Source: Pseudoruegeria aquimaris
GTDB taxonomy: Bacteria > Pseudomonadota > Alphaproteobacteria > Rhodobacterales > Rhodobacteraceae
Length of the DNA: 64,000 nt
Assembly: GCF_900172235.1 (NCBI RefSeq)
Contig: NZ_FWFQ01000002.1
Coordinates: forward strand, 186,001-250,000
Direction of reading: 5' to 3'
The stretch's first letter is position 1; each line of letters opens with the position of its first letter. The translations under genes and the position numbers were made by a program. A model generated the notes under the pieces. That model saw only the letters and a list, made by a program, of their open reading frames with translations. It did no database searches and was not told the DNA's origin. This document shows positions 8,667-16,663 of the stretch, piece after piece.

Positions 8667-9041
8667 CTATGTCTGTTCGTGAAAGGCTCCAGCCACATCC
8701 TTGGCTTTTACCAAGCTCCGGCCTTCGCAGACCACCGCGCCGTCGGGGGTCGTACATTTGGCCCAGAGATCCACCAGCTGTTTTTCGGGGCGGAGATTGG
8801 TAATCGAGACTTCCGCCGTCAGGACCGTGTCCAGTGGTGCCGCAGCGTGGAACTTCAGGACTTGTTTCAGATAGTTGGTGCCTGACCCCGGAAGTTCGAC
8901 GCCAAGCAGGTAGGAAAACAAAGCAGCGAGCAGCGGCTCCGGGACGCCTTCGGCTTCGTAACCCGCCAGAGACGAGAAGGCGCGTATGTCTTCTTCGGTG
9001 TAGCGCCGGGCGATTTGAGCGGATTGTCCAACTTTCAGCAT
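8667..9041 (-). CDS. MaoC-like hotdog protein lacking the catalytic Asp/His motif
   Basis: 124 residues, last gene of the leftward operon. The fold is suggested by EEDIRAFSSLAG, by a hydrophobic helix LLAALFSYLLG, and by the strands YLKQVLKFHAAAPLDTV and LVDLWAKCTT, which follow the MaoC dehydratase pattern. The hydratase-2 signature (Asp-x-Asn-x-x-His) is not present at the expected place; AGYEAEGVP stands there. Its neighbour, encoded immediately upstream, keeps the signature. The two probably form a heteromer in which only one subunit is catalytic. The start at 9041 overlaps the preceding stop, which argues for translational coupling; an in-frame start at 9068 is less likely. Confidence 0.72.
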   Translation of the reverse strand: MLKVGQSAQIARRYTEEDIRAFSSLAGYEAEGVPEPLLAALFSYLLGVELPGSGTNYLKQVLKFHAAAPLDTVLTAEVSITNLRPEKQLVDLWAKCTTPDGAVVCEGRSLVKAKDVAGAFHEQT

Positions 9042-9391
9042 CGGATTTCGGCCTCCCCGATCAAGCATTCCGCGCCGTCGGCAACCCGCACGGCACGCAT
9101 CTTCAGGCGCCCGTGCGCCTCCTGCTTGACGGACAGATCCAGCGCTTCGCCGGCAAATGCCGGATTTGGAAACATGAGACTCTGTGAAGACGTGGTGAGG
9201 GATGGGTCGTGTTTCTTCAGCATGCCCCAGAGTTTGGCGTAGAGCAGCATGCCGTGAGACACCGTCCGGCCGAACGTCGTGTTGGCGCAGAAGTCCGGGT
9301 CCACGTGGATCGCGTTGTCATCACCGGAAACGCGCGCAAAGGCGTCGAAGTCATCCTGCGTCGGCATCCAGCGCTCCTGAAGGTCAATCAT
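9035..9391 (-). CDS. MaoC family enoyl-CoA hydratase (R-hydratase type)
   Basis: 118 residues. The signature DAFARVSGDDNAIHVDPD, followed by FGRTVSHGMLLYAKLWG, is the (R)-specific enoyl-CoA hydratase motif with catalytic Asp and His. These hotdog enzymes hydrate trans-2-enoyl-CoA. The start at 9391 overlaps the end of the acyl-CoA ligase by 8 bases and its stop overlaps the next MaoC-like gene by 7, so the three are tightly coupled. Here it would add water to an enoyl-CoA made from the compound imported by the LivKGFHM-type transporter, although no acyl-CoA dehydrogenase is present in the operon. Confidence 0.82.
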   Translation of the reverse strand: MIDLQERWMPTQDDFDAFARVSGDDNAIHVDPDFCANTTFGRTVSHGMLLYAKLWGMLKKHDPSLTTSSQSLMFPNPAFAGEALDLSVKQEAHGRLKMRAVRVADGAECLIGEAEIRC

Positions 9392-10883
9392 GACAGAAGG
9401 CCTCGACCAGGTCGGGCTTGCGAATCTTGCCGGCCGCGGTGCGTGGAAAATCCGCGACAACTCTTACATATGCGGGAGCTTTGTAGCCGGCCATACGTTC
9501 GCGGCACCATGAACGCAGATCTTCGGCATCAAGCGTTCGTTCCGGTCGCAACAGAATGAACGCGGCGCCGACCTCTCCCCATCTGTCGTCGGGCACACCG
9601 ATCACGGCAGCTTCGAGAACGGCGGGATGGGAATGCAAAACCCTTTCCACTTCAGCCGGATAGACGTTTTCACCGCCCGAGATGTACATGTCCTTGATGC
9701 GGTCGACGATGTAGTAGTACCCGTCCTTGTCGCGGCGCGCGACGTCTCCGGTTCTTAGCCACCCGTCTTCGGTGAAGGTGCTTGCCGTGGCATCCGGGTT
9801 GCCGAAATAGCCCGGCGTCACACCGGGGCCTTTGATGTGCAACTCGCCAACTCCCTCCTCGCCATCGGGCACTCCGCTCAATCGAACTTGCGTCAGAATC
9901 TGCGGCTTGCCGACGGAACCGATCTTCTGCTCGGCATGGGCCGGGTCCATCAGAAAGACAGTCGGGCCGGTTTCGGTCATGCCCATGCCGTTCAGAACTT
10001 TCACACCGCGATCTGCAAAGAAGCGGATCAGTGGTTCCGATAGGGGGGCGCCGCCACAGCCGCAACGGATGCCGTGCCAGTCGAGTTCATCGATCCAGGG
10101 AGCAAGCGACAACGCCTGGTACACCGCTGGCACGGCGAAGAACTGGTTGATCTGACCCGACGCGATCAGGTCGCGTATGGCGTCCAAATCGAACTTTGGA
10201 AAGATCGTCGATGAACCGCCGGACAAGAAGATGGGCAGCGTGTACAGGTTGATCCCCGCCGTGTGGAACAAAGGCAGGAAACACGCGGAGCGGTCGGTCG
10301 ATGCGATGTCGATGGCTTGCCCGATGTTTATGGTGTTTGCCCATGCCATACCTGCGGTTTGGATGACGGACTTGGGCAATCCCGTCGTCCCGGACGTGAA
10401 GAGCAGATACCAGGGCCGATCAGAAGGGATCGGGGCCGCCAACTTGGGGCCCCCTCGCGCGATCCATGCCGCAAGATCGTCTTCAATCGTCAGGAGCGGT
10501 ACGTTGACCCCTTTTGCCGTTTCGGCCGCAACCTCTTGGAATCCGGCGTCCGCAAGCAGGATCGAGACGCCAACCTGCTGCAGGGTTTCGACAAGCTCCG
10601 GCGCGGGCTGACGCCAGTTCAGGGGGCAGAGAATGATGCCTGTCTTTTGGCAGGCAAAGAGGGTGATGAAGAACTCGGCGGAATTCTGGCACAGGATGGC
10701 AACTCGGTCGCCCTCGGAAAGACCGAGGCCAGAAAGACCGGCCGCAACAGCATTGGCCGCATCGTTGATCTGGCCAAAGCTCCAATCGCGCGCCGACGAG
10801 GTGTCATGAAACGCTAGGCCATTGGGAGAAAGCTCCGCCCTTTTCGCGGCCATGTCAGGGATCTGGTCAAACATCTCTTTCAT
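9384..10883 (-). CDS. AMP-forming acyl-CoA synthetase
   Basis: 499 residues of the ANL adenylating superfamily. The P-loop-like motif TSGTTGLPKS is at 163-172. GWLRTGDVARRDKDGYYYIVDR, which carries the adenylate-binding Asp and hinge, is split only for display here. SGGENVYPAEVE and the C-terminal catalytic lysine motif TAAGKIRKPD are also visible. It would activate a carboxylic acid with ATP and CoA. Cyclohexane-, aryl- and fatty-acid ligases share these motifs, so the substrate is undetermined. Its start overlaps the end of the crotonase gene. Base composition of this operon is lower in GC than the flanks. Confidence 0.88.
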   Translation of the reverse strand: MKEMFDQIPDMAAKRAELSPNGLAFHDTSSARDWSFGQINDAANAVAAGLSGLGLSEGDRVAILCQNSAEFFITLFACQKTGIILCPLNWRQPAPELVETLQQVGVSILLADAGFQEVAAETAKGVNVPLLTIEDDLAAWIARGGPKLAAPIPSDRPWYLLFTSGTTGLPKSVIQTAGMAWANTINIGQAIDIASTDRSACFLPLFHTAGINLYTLPIFLSGGSSTIFPKFDLDAIRDLIASGQINQFFAVPAVYQALSLAPWIDELDWHGIRCGCGGAPLSEPLIRFFADRGVKVLNGMGMTETGPTVFLMDPAHAEQKIGSVGKPQILTQVRLSGVPDGEEGVGELHIKGPGVTPGYFGNPDATASTFTEDGWLRTGDVARRDKDGYYYIVDRIKDMYISGGENVYPAEVERVLHSHPAVLEAAVIGVPDDRWGEVGAAFILLRPERTLDAEDLRSWCRERMAGYKAPAYVRVVADFPRTAAGKIRKPDLVEAFCHD

Positions 10884-11646
10884 CCCTTGGCTGAAGAAAT
10901 TCCTGCATCCTGGTCAGAGTTTCCGGGCGTCCGATCAGGGCTTTGAAAGACTCGGTCTCAGCCTCAAGCCGTGTTTTGACGACCGCCCGGCGCCTGTCGT
11001 CCCAGAACAGGGATTTCGTTGCCAGCGCGGTGCCGGTTTCGATCTGGGCCAGAAGCTTCGCGGCACGCGCTTCGGGATTTGGATCAACCGCCTGAACAAG
11101 CCCAAGGCTTTCAAGCCGCTCTGCGCCCTGCCGATGGTTGGCCATTATCCAACCCTTTGCGTTCGCGCCGCCGATCAACTCCGGGAGAAGGGCAGTCCAT
11201 CCGCCATCCGGTGCAAAACCCACCACCCCATAGTAGGGCTGAACAAAGGCATCTGGCGCTGCAACCACAAGATCGGAGGCAAACACGATCCCGGCTGACC
11301 CGCCCGTTGCCGCACCGCGCACGGCCGAGGCCAGAACGACCGGCATCTCGACCATGCGCAAAACCAGCGCCTGCAGTGCGGATACGACCTTTGCAGCATA
11401 GCTTTCACCTTGCCCAGCCCGTGCCGCCTCGGCAAACCGCCCGACATCCCCACCGGTCGAGAAATTGGGCCCGCCCGTGATCAGTGCTTTTGCCACATCC
11501 GATTGCGCCAGCGCATCGCATGCACGGTGCAGTTCGTCCAGGATGCCGGGCTCCAGAGCATTCGCGCGGGGCGCTTGCAGGCGGATCACACAGCAGGGCT
11601 CGGAGTTTGGCAGGTCTTCCATATGCCAGGCCACCAACCTGCTCAT
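10867..11646 (-). CDS. enoyl-CoA hydratase/isomerase (crotonase) family protein
   Basis: 259 residues. The crotonase fold is shown by the oxyanion-hole segments NFSTGGDVGRFAE and VRGAATGGSAGI and by FAPDGGWTALLPELIGG. Both glutamates used by classical enoyl-CoA hydratases are replaced: the GGGCEL-type position reads GGSAGI and the QPE position reads QPYY. An Asp occurs in FAPDGG, where PaaG-like enoyl-CoA isomerases carry their catalytic acid. An isomerase role therefore fits better than hydration, which the MaoC pair could supply. Its start overlaps the tetR stop by 4 bases. Substrate unknown. Confidence 0.78.
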   Translation of the reverse strand: MSRLVAWHMEDLPNSEPCCVIRLQAPRANALEPGILDELHRACDALAQSDVAKALITGGPNFSTGGDVGRFAEAARAGQGESYAAKVVSALQALVLRMVEMPVVLASAVRGAATGGSAGIVFASDLVVAAPDAFVQPYYGVVGFAPDGGWTALLPELIGGANAKGWIMANHRQGAERLESLGLVQAVDPNPEARAAKLLAQIETGTALATKSLFWDDRRRAVVKTRLEAETESFKALIGRPETLTRMQEFLQPRDERDV

Positions 11647-12239
11647 GGGGCCAAACCGTTGCAGATCAACTTGTGCGCCTCGGCAACGACGCGGTCGATT
11701 TCGACGTTGTCGTCCCAGAGCACGTAGCGCTCGCCCAATGCCTTCGCAATTCCCATCAGGGCCCAGGCTCTGACCTCGGCGTCGCCTTGAGAAATCTCGC
11801 CCTTCAGCGCGGCTTGCTCCAACTGATCGGCGTAGGCCTTTCCAAACTCCGTGTAGTAGGTGCGGTAGGCTTCGGGATCAACGAACCGTGCCTCTTCGAC
11901 AATGCGGTATTGCAACGGCCGGTCACGGACCACGCGCAAATAGGCCTCTAGCCCGGCACGCTCGGCTTCCAACCGGTTTGGAGCGCCCGCGATCTGCTCG
12001 GTCGCCTGGGTTCTCGTGGCACGGCCCATGTCCTCGACCAGTTCGCGAAACAGTGCTTCCTTGCTGGGAAAATAGATGTAGAACGTGCCGAGTGCCGTGT
12101 CCGCGGCACGTGTGATGTCGGCGATGGAAGCGGCTGCAAACCCCTTTTCACCGATCACCTGCTCGGCAGCCGCAAGGAGCTTTGCACGGCGCTCGACCCC
12201 GCGTTTGGTTTTTGGTCGGGGCGCAGAGGATCTCGTCAT
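11643..12239 (-). CDS. TetR/AcrR family transcriptional regulator
   Basis: 198 residues. The N-terminal helix-turn-helix (about 15-62) includes the typical TALGTFYIYFPSKEALFREL recognition-helix block; the C-terminal part is the ligand-binding domain. The gene is embedded in the leftward catabolic operon, overlapping the alpha/beta hydrolase stop by 4 bases and the crotonase start by 4. This location suggests autoregulation and a ligand from the pathway, probably a CoA thioester or the imported compound. A perfect 8+4+8 inverted repeat (ACATGAAT-CATC-ATTCATGT) just upstream of livK is the obvious candidate operator. Confidence 0.88.
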   Translation of the reverse strand: MTRSSAPRPKTKRGVERRAKLLAAAEQVIGEKGFAAASIADITRAADTALGTFYIYFPSKEALFRELVEDMGRATRTQATEQIAGAPNRLEAERAGLEAYLRVVRDRPLQYRIVEEARFVDPEAYRTYYTEFGKAYADQLEQAALKGEISQGDAEVRAWALMGIAKALGERYVLWDDNVEIDRVVAEAHKLICNGLAP

Positions 12240-13021
12240 TGCGTTGGTGTCCTCCTGCTCTCAGCGTTGGTGCTTTCCAGTGTCGTGACAAACCGCCGGA
12301 TGGCATCGCAAAAGGCTTCTGGCTCTTCGAGATGCGGAGAATGCCCGGAGTTCCGGAAAATCTGCACCTCGGCCATGGGTGAATGCCGCTCGATCCAATA
12401 GGCCACGTCCGGATCATACAGCCTGCTCTTCGCCCCCGCGCAGACCAGGTACGGAATATCGATCGCGGCGATGCTCTGCCGCGCATCCATTGCAACAAGT
12501 TCGTCCCAGATCGGGCGCAGCGCTGCGGGGTCCTGCCTCAACAGTAGCGCTCTCATCTTGGCCTCATTCGCCTCCTCGGCAGCGTTGGGCGCGTACATGT
12601 TGTGCAGAATGTTGTCGACCATGCCGCGCCATTGAAACTCGATCTTCGAGGACGTGGACAGAACGGCCTCGGTATTCTGGCCACCCAATCCAAACGCCCA
12701 CTGATCGTCAGGCAGCAATCGCGGGCTCATGTCGATGGTAACCAGCCCGCTCAGGTTCCGGCTGCCTTCCTGCAGGAGATACTGCCAGGCAATGGCGGCC
12801 CCCATGGACCAGCCGACCAGAACGGGATGATCCATCTGGTTGACGATACCGCTCACAACCTCGACACAACGTGCAAGGCTCGGTTCATCCAATTCCCGGG
12901 AGCCATGCCCCGGCAAATCGGGTGCATGACAGTCGAACCCCGGCCCGAGCAGTGTTTTCACCCCATCAAAAACCGCGCCACTCATGGCCCAACCGTGCAA
13001 GAAAACAAGCGGAACGCTCAT
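12236..13021 (-). CDS. alpha/beta hydrolase
   Basis: 261 residues. The alpha/beta hydrolase motifs are VFLHGWAMSG (oxyanion region), APDLPGHG, the nucleophile elbow VGWSMGAA with its catalytic Ser, and the C-terminal catalytic His in NSGHSPHLEEPEAF. It could cleave an ester, thioester or ring-fission product in this catabolic operon. The start at 13021 overlaps the livM stop as ATGA, so translation is probably coupled; upstream in-frame codons to 13111 are rejected. The sequence has some similarity to BioH- and proline-iminopeptidase-like hydrolases, but no specific substrate can be assigned. Confidence 0.82.
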   Translation of the reverse strand: MSVPLVFLHGWAMSGAVFDGVKTLLGPGFDCHAPDLPGHGSRELDEPSLARCVEVVSGIVNQMDHPVLVGWSMGAAIAWQYLLQEGSRNLSGLVTIDMSPRLLPDDQWAFGLGGQNTEAVLSTSSKIEFQWRGMVDNILHNMYAPNAAEEANEAKMRALLLRQDPAALRPIWDELVAMDARQSIAAIDIPYLVCAGAKSRLYDPDVAYWIERHSPMAEVQIFRNSGHSPHLEEPEAFCDAIRRFVTTLESTNAESRRTPTQ

Positions 13022-14076
13022 GTGGACTGCTGCCCGCGCAGGCGACCGACGATGCCGGTCGGGAAGAAATAGACGCTGAGAACAAACAGGATGCCCAGCC
13101 ACATCAGCCAACGGTCGGGATCCAGAAGATCCGGGATCAACGGCAAACCTTCCGTGGCATGAGACGCGGCGCCCATGAGATTTTGCAGATAGGTTTGAGC
13201 AAGTACAAAGAGCACCGTCCCCAGCACCGCTCCATACATCGTCCCCATGCCGCCGATGACGACCATCAGGAGAATGTCGAGCATGATCTCAAAGCTGAGC
13301 GTCGTGTCCGGTCCGACATACCGCAGCCAGATTGCAAACAGGCTTCCGGCAAGCGCAGCGGTGGCCGCCGACATGCAGGTTGCGGCAGTGCGATACCATA
13401 CGACCCTGTAGCCGATTGCCTCGGCTCGAAAGTCGTTCTCGCGGATGGCTTGCAGGACACGGCCAAACGGAGAATTCACGATGCGCAGCAGGAGCAGGAA
13501 CAGCACCAGCGAGCTGAAGAAGATAAGGTAGTAGTTCAGGGTTTTCCCGGTGAACTTGACGCCCATCACCTCGCCCATCCTGTTGGCGGAGGTCAGAACG
13601 CGCGGGATCTTGTAGGTCAGCCCGTCCTCACCACCGGTGATGTCGGAAAACTGTGACACGAGAACCGCGACCGCAGAGGCAACGGCAAGCGTGATCATCG
13701 CAAAGAATATCGCCCGCACTCTGAGGCTGAACAGACCGATCAGCAGCGCCAGGACGATCGCCGCCAAAGCGCCCAGCACCGAGCCCACCAGCAGAGCATC
13801 AAACCCGCGCCCCATATGTGTGGACGCAAGCGCGACACCATAGGCCCCCATGCCGAAAAACATCGTATGGGCAAAACTCACGATCCCGGTGTAGCCAAGC
13901 AGCAGGTCATAGCCTGCAACCAGCACGATGAAGATGCAGATCCGGGCAGCGGTGTCCAAGGCACGGACGCCTTCAAAAATGAACGGCGCTCCGGCCAGGC
14001 ATATCAGGATCAGCAGCAGCAGCGCCGTCAGAACGGGAGAACGGGGCGTGTCGCCGGATATCAGACGTACGATCAT
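13018..14076 (-). CDS. livM: branched-chain-type ABC transporter permease (LivM)
   Basis: 352 residues with about ten hydrophobic segments. The family stretch EAIGYRVVWYRTAATCMSAA and the ending MWLGILFVLSVYFFPTGIVG are typical of LivM. It pairs with LivH, encoded 1 base upstream, to form the membrane channel of a hydrophobic-amino-acid/carboxylate (HAAT) importer. It lies between livH and the hydrolase, both tightly spaced. In such catabolic operons LivM-type systems often import aromatic or aliphatic carboxylates rather than leucine, so the symbol is a family name only. Confidence 0.9.
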   Translation of the reverse strand: MIVRLISGDTPRSPVLTALLLLILICLAGAPFIFEGVRALDTAARICIFIVLVAGYDLLLGYTGIVSFAHTMFFGMGAYGVALASTHMGRGFDALLVGSVLGALAAIVLALLIGLFSLRVRAIFFAMITLAVASAVAVLVSQFSDITGGEDGLTYKIPRVLTSANRMGEVMGVKFTGKTLNYYLIFFSSLVLFLLLLRIVNSPFGRVLQAIRENDFRAEAIGYRVVWYRTAATCMSAATAALAGSLFAIWLRYVGPDTTLSFEIMLDILLMVVIGGMGTMYGAVLGTVLFVLAQTYLQNLMGAASHATEGLPLIPDLLDPDRWLMWLGILFVLSVYFFPTGIVGRLRGQQST

Positions 14077-14077
14077 T

Positions 14078-15109
14078 TCACTTGGCCTTCACGACAGGCA
14101 GCATGCCTTGTGGCCGCCACATCAGGATTGCGGTCATCAGCGCGATGTTGGACACAAGCGCCAGTTTGGGTTCAAGGAATGCCACGTAGTTCTGCAAGAG
14201 CCCGACCAGGAGCGCCCCGATGAAAGCGCCCTCGACCGAGCCGAGCCCCCCGATGATTGCCACGATGAAAACAAGGACCATCATCCGTTCGCCCATGCCC
14301 GCCGTGATCACTTCCTGATACAGGCCCCACATCACGCCGCCCAAACCGGCAAGCGCTGAGCCGGCGACAAAAACACCGATGAAGACCACGCGCAGCCGGT
14401 ATCCCAGCGCTTCGACCATCGGGCCGTTTTCGACCCCTGCCCGGACGATCAACCCGATCTTGGTGCGGCGCAGGATCATGCGCATGGCAATGAACAGAAC
14501 AGCTCCGATCCCCACGGCGAGAAGGCGGTATTTTTCCATCGCGGCGCCTGCGAATGTAATCGCGCCTTTCAGCATCTCGGGGCGGTTGATGAAGATCTCG
14601 TCCGGCCCCCAGATCACATGGATCAGCTGTTCGATCACGATCAGGCCGCCAACGGTGACAAGGATCTGCTTGAGGTGCGCGCCGTAGACGGGTTTGACGA
14701 TCACTCTTTCGAACACCCAGCCCAAGGCACCGGTCACGGTCATGGCAGCCGCGACGGCAAGAAAAACCGCCGACATGTTGAGCAGCAGTGAGGTCGCGCC
14801 GGTCCAGTCGCCAAGCGCAATCAGGACCGAGATTCCGATGAAGGCCCCGACGGAGACGAATGCACCGTGGCCAAAGTTGATGACATCCATCAGGCCGAAC
14901 ACCAGCGTAAGCCCCGACGCCATGATGAAGATCATCATGCCCATGGCGAGGCCCGACACCGTCAAGGTCAGCCAGGATGAAGGAGCGCCGATCGCGAAGA
15001 ACCCAAGCACGACGAGGATCGGAATCAACAGAAAGGGCATCGCCTTGCCCAGACGCTCGCCCAGCGACACGTCCGCGAAGGTTGGTCTGTGATCGGGAGC
15101 GGCGGTCAT
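14078..15109 (-). CDS. livH: branched-chain-type ABC transporter permease (LivH)
   Basis: 343 residues with eight or more membrane segments. The conserved LivH features are GLTLVFGLMDVINFGHGAF near residue 75 and the loop VENGPMVEALGYRL. This is the second permease of the HAAT importer. The start at 15109 overlaps the stop of livF by one base (ATG/TGA junction), which indicates translational coupling. There is an N-terminal cytoplasmic extension of about 25 residues before the first helix. Confidence 0.9.
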   Translation of the reverse strand: MTAAPDHRPTFADVSLGERLGKAMPFLLIPILVVLGFFAIGAPSSWLTLTVSGLAMGMMIFIMASGLTLVFGLMDVINFGHGAFVSVGAFIGISVLIALGDWTGATSLLLNMSAVFLAVAAAMTVTGALGWVFERVIVKPVYGAHLKQILVTVGGLIVIEQLIHVIWGPDEIFINRPEMLKGAITFAGAAMEKYRLLAVGIGAVLFIAMRMILRRTKIGLIVRAGVENGPMVEALGYRLRVVFIGVFVAGSALAGLGGVMWGLYQEVITAGMGERMMVLVFIVAIIGGLGSVEGAFIGALLVGLLQNYVAFLEPKLALVSNIALMTAILMWRPQGMLPVVKAK

Positions 15110-15831
15110 CAGTGCGCCTCCATGCTCAAACCCATCAGGTTTTCCTGAAGGTCTTTGTTGCTTGCAAGTTCCGCCATGGCCCCTGTCCAGATTACGCGCC
15201 CGTCATCCATGACGACCGCGCTGTCTCCCAGGGCTTTGGCGACTAAAAAATTCTGTTCCACCAGAAGGATCGAACGGCCCTGTGCCTTCAGCTCGCGCAG
15301 GGCGTTTGCCATGGTCGCAATGATGGCTGGCGCCAGCCCCTTGGTGGGCTCATCGATCAGATACAGTTCGCGGTCTTCGGCCATGGCACGGGCAATGGAG
15401 AGCATCTGCTTTTGCCCCCCCGACAGGTTTCCCGCTTCGCTGTTCCAGAAAGTCCCCAGCGCCGGAAAAGCGGCCAGCAGCCACTCTTTCCGTTGCGGGT
15501 CGAGCGGGCCGGAAGTGGCACCCAGTACCATGTTTTCTTCGACGGTCAGATCGCTGAAGATGCCCATGTCCTCGGGCACGAAGCCGATGCCGGCGCGGGC
15601 GCGAGCGGAAACCGGCAGGCGCTTCAGGTCCTGACCGTCATAGAGTATCTCGCCCGATTTCGCGGTCCATTGCCCCATGATCGTCTTCAGCGTGGTGGTC
15701 TTGCCGACGCCGTTGCGGCCGAGAAGCATCGTCACCTCGCCACGGGGCACCTCAAAGTCGACACCCTGCAAGATGTGGTACTGCGCGATGTCGGTATGGA
15801 CGGCTTTCAGTGTCAGGATCGGGTCAGACAT
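15109..15831 (-). CDS. livF: branched-chain-type ABC transporter ATP-binding protein (LivF)
   Basis: 240 residues. Walker A is GRNGVGKTT at 38-46, the signature LSGGQKQML follows the conserved GFVPEDMGIFSDLTVEENM block, and Walker B is ELYLIDEP. This is the LivF subfamily of HAAT ATPases, which pairs with LivG to energise uptake. The start at 15831 (MSDPILTL) is preferred over the upstream frame opening at 15918 because it matches family length and overlaps the livG stop by 8 bases. Confidence 0.92.
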   Translation of the reverse strand: MSDPILTLKAVHTDIAQYHILQGVDFEVPRGEVTMLLGRNGVGKTTTLKTIMGQWTAKSGEILYDGQDLKRLPVSARARAGIGFVPEDMGIFSDLTVEENMVLGATSGPLDPQRKEWLLAAFPALGTFWNSEAGNLSGGQKQMLSIARAMAEDRELYLIDEPTKGLAPAIIATMANALRELKAQGRSILLVEQNFLVAKALGDSAVVMDDGRVIWTGAMAELASNKDLQENLMGLSMEAH

Positions 15832-16588
15832 GATCCAGTTCCTTACCCATGTAAGCCTCCTGCACCACGGAAGAGGCCATGACTTCGGCGGGTGGGCCGT
15901 CGGCGGCCAGGGCGCCATTGTGCAAAACGATAATGCGGTCGGCCAGGGTTCGGATCACGTCGAGCTTGTGCTCGACAAGCAGCACGGTTCTGCTGGTATT
16001 GGCCTTGATCTCCGCAATCAGGTCCAGGATCACAGGCGCCTCGTCCACGCTCATGCCTGCGGTCGGTTCGTCGAACATGTATACCAGCGGATCGAGGCCG
16101 ATAAGCATGGCAACCTCCAGCTTCCTCTGATCGCCATGCGACAGTTCGGACACCAGTTGGTCTTTCTGCGTATCGAGGCGCACCCGCTCCAGAATGCCGC
16201 TGGCTTCCGCCGTCAGTTCGCTGTGGCTGTCCGCCATCGAAAACAGCCCGAAGCCTTGGTGCTTGCGCGATTGGATCACCAGCCGAAGGTTTTCAAGAAC
16301 CGAAAGGCCGGGAAAGAGGTTGGTCAGCTGAAAGGCGCGCCCCAGGCCTCGCCGGCAGCGCTCGGCGACACCGAGGCGGGTGATGTCCTGTCCGTTCAGG
16401 ATCACTTTTCCTGCGGTCGCCGCAATCTGACCCGAGATCAGGTTGAAGTATGTCGTCTTTCCTGCGCCGTTGGGCCCGACGATTGCCGTCAGCTCTCCGG
16501 CCGGAAATCGGCAGGTCACCGCATCTACGGCCACATGCCCACCAAACCGCACGGTGAGTGCGTCAGTTTCCAAGAGTATCTGGGTCAT
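15824..16588 (-). CDS. livG: branched-chain-type ABC transporter ATP-binding protein (LivG)
   Basis: 254 residues. Walker A is GPNGAGKTT at about 38-46, and the ABC signature region is LSHGDQRKLEVAM, the LivG-type variant in which His replaces the usual Gly-Gly. Walker B is PLVYMFDEP. The C-terminal helices are typical of LivG. It partners LivF. The start at 16588 gives MTQILLETDALTVRFGG. A 76-bp gap with two stable hairpins separates it from livK, whereas all other genes in the operon overlap or nearly touch. Confidence 0.92.
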   Translation of the reverse strand: MTQILLETDALTVRFGGHVAVDAVTCRFPAGELTAIVGPNGAGKTTYFNLISGQIAATAGKVILNGQDITRLGVAERCRRGLGRAFQLTNLFPGLSVLENLRLVIQSRKHQGFGLFSMADSHSELTAEASGILERVRLDTQKDQLVSELSHGDQRKLEVAMLIGLDPLVYMFDEPTAGMSVDEAPVILDLIAEIKANTSRTVLLVEHKLDVIRTLADRIIVLHNGALAADGPPAEVMASSVVQEAYMGKELDHV

Positions 16589-16607
16589 TGGATGAAGTCC
16601 TGATGCC

Positions 16608-16660
16608 CCGGGGCGGCAAGAAGCCAACCGCCCCGGTTTCATGCGACCGACTGAGGTCGC
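16608..16660 (-). other. two stem-loops between livK and livG
   Basis: CCGGGGCGG/CCGCCCCGG (16608-16616 with 16628-16636) and GCGACC/GGTCGC (16643-16648 with 16655-16660). The first is not followed by a long T-run on the minus strand. Stem-loops after the first, solute-binding-protein gene often protect the upstream mRNA segment from 3' decay and raise binding protein over permease. That role is inferred. Confidence 0.5.
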
Positions 16661-16663
16661 GGA

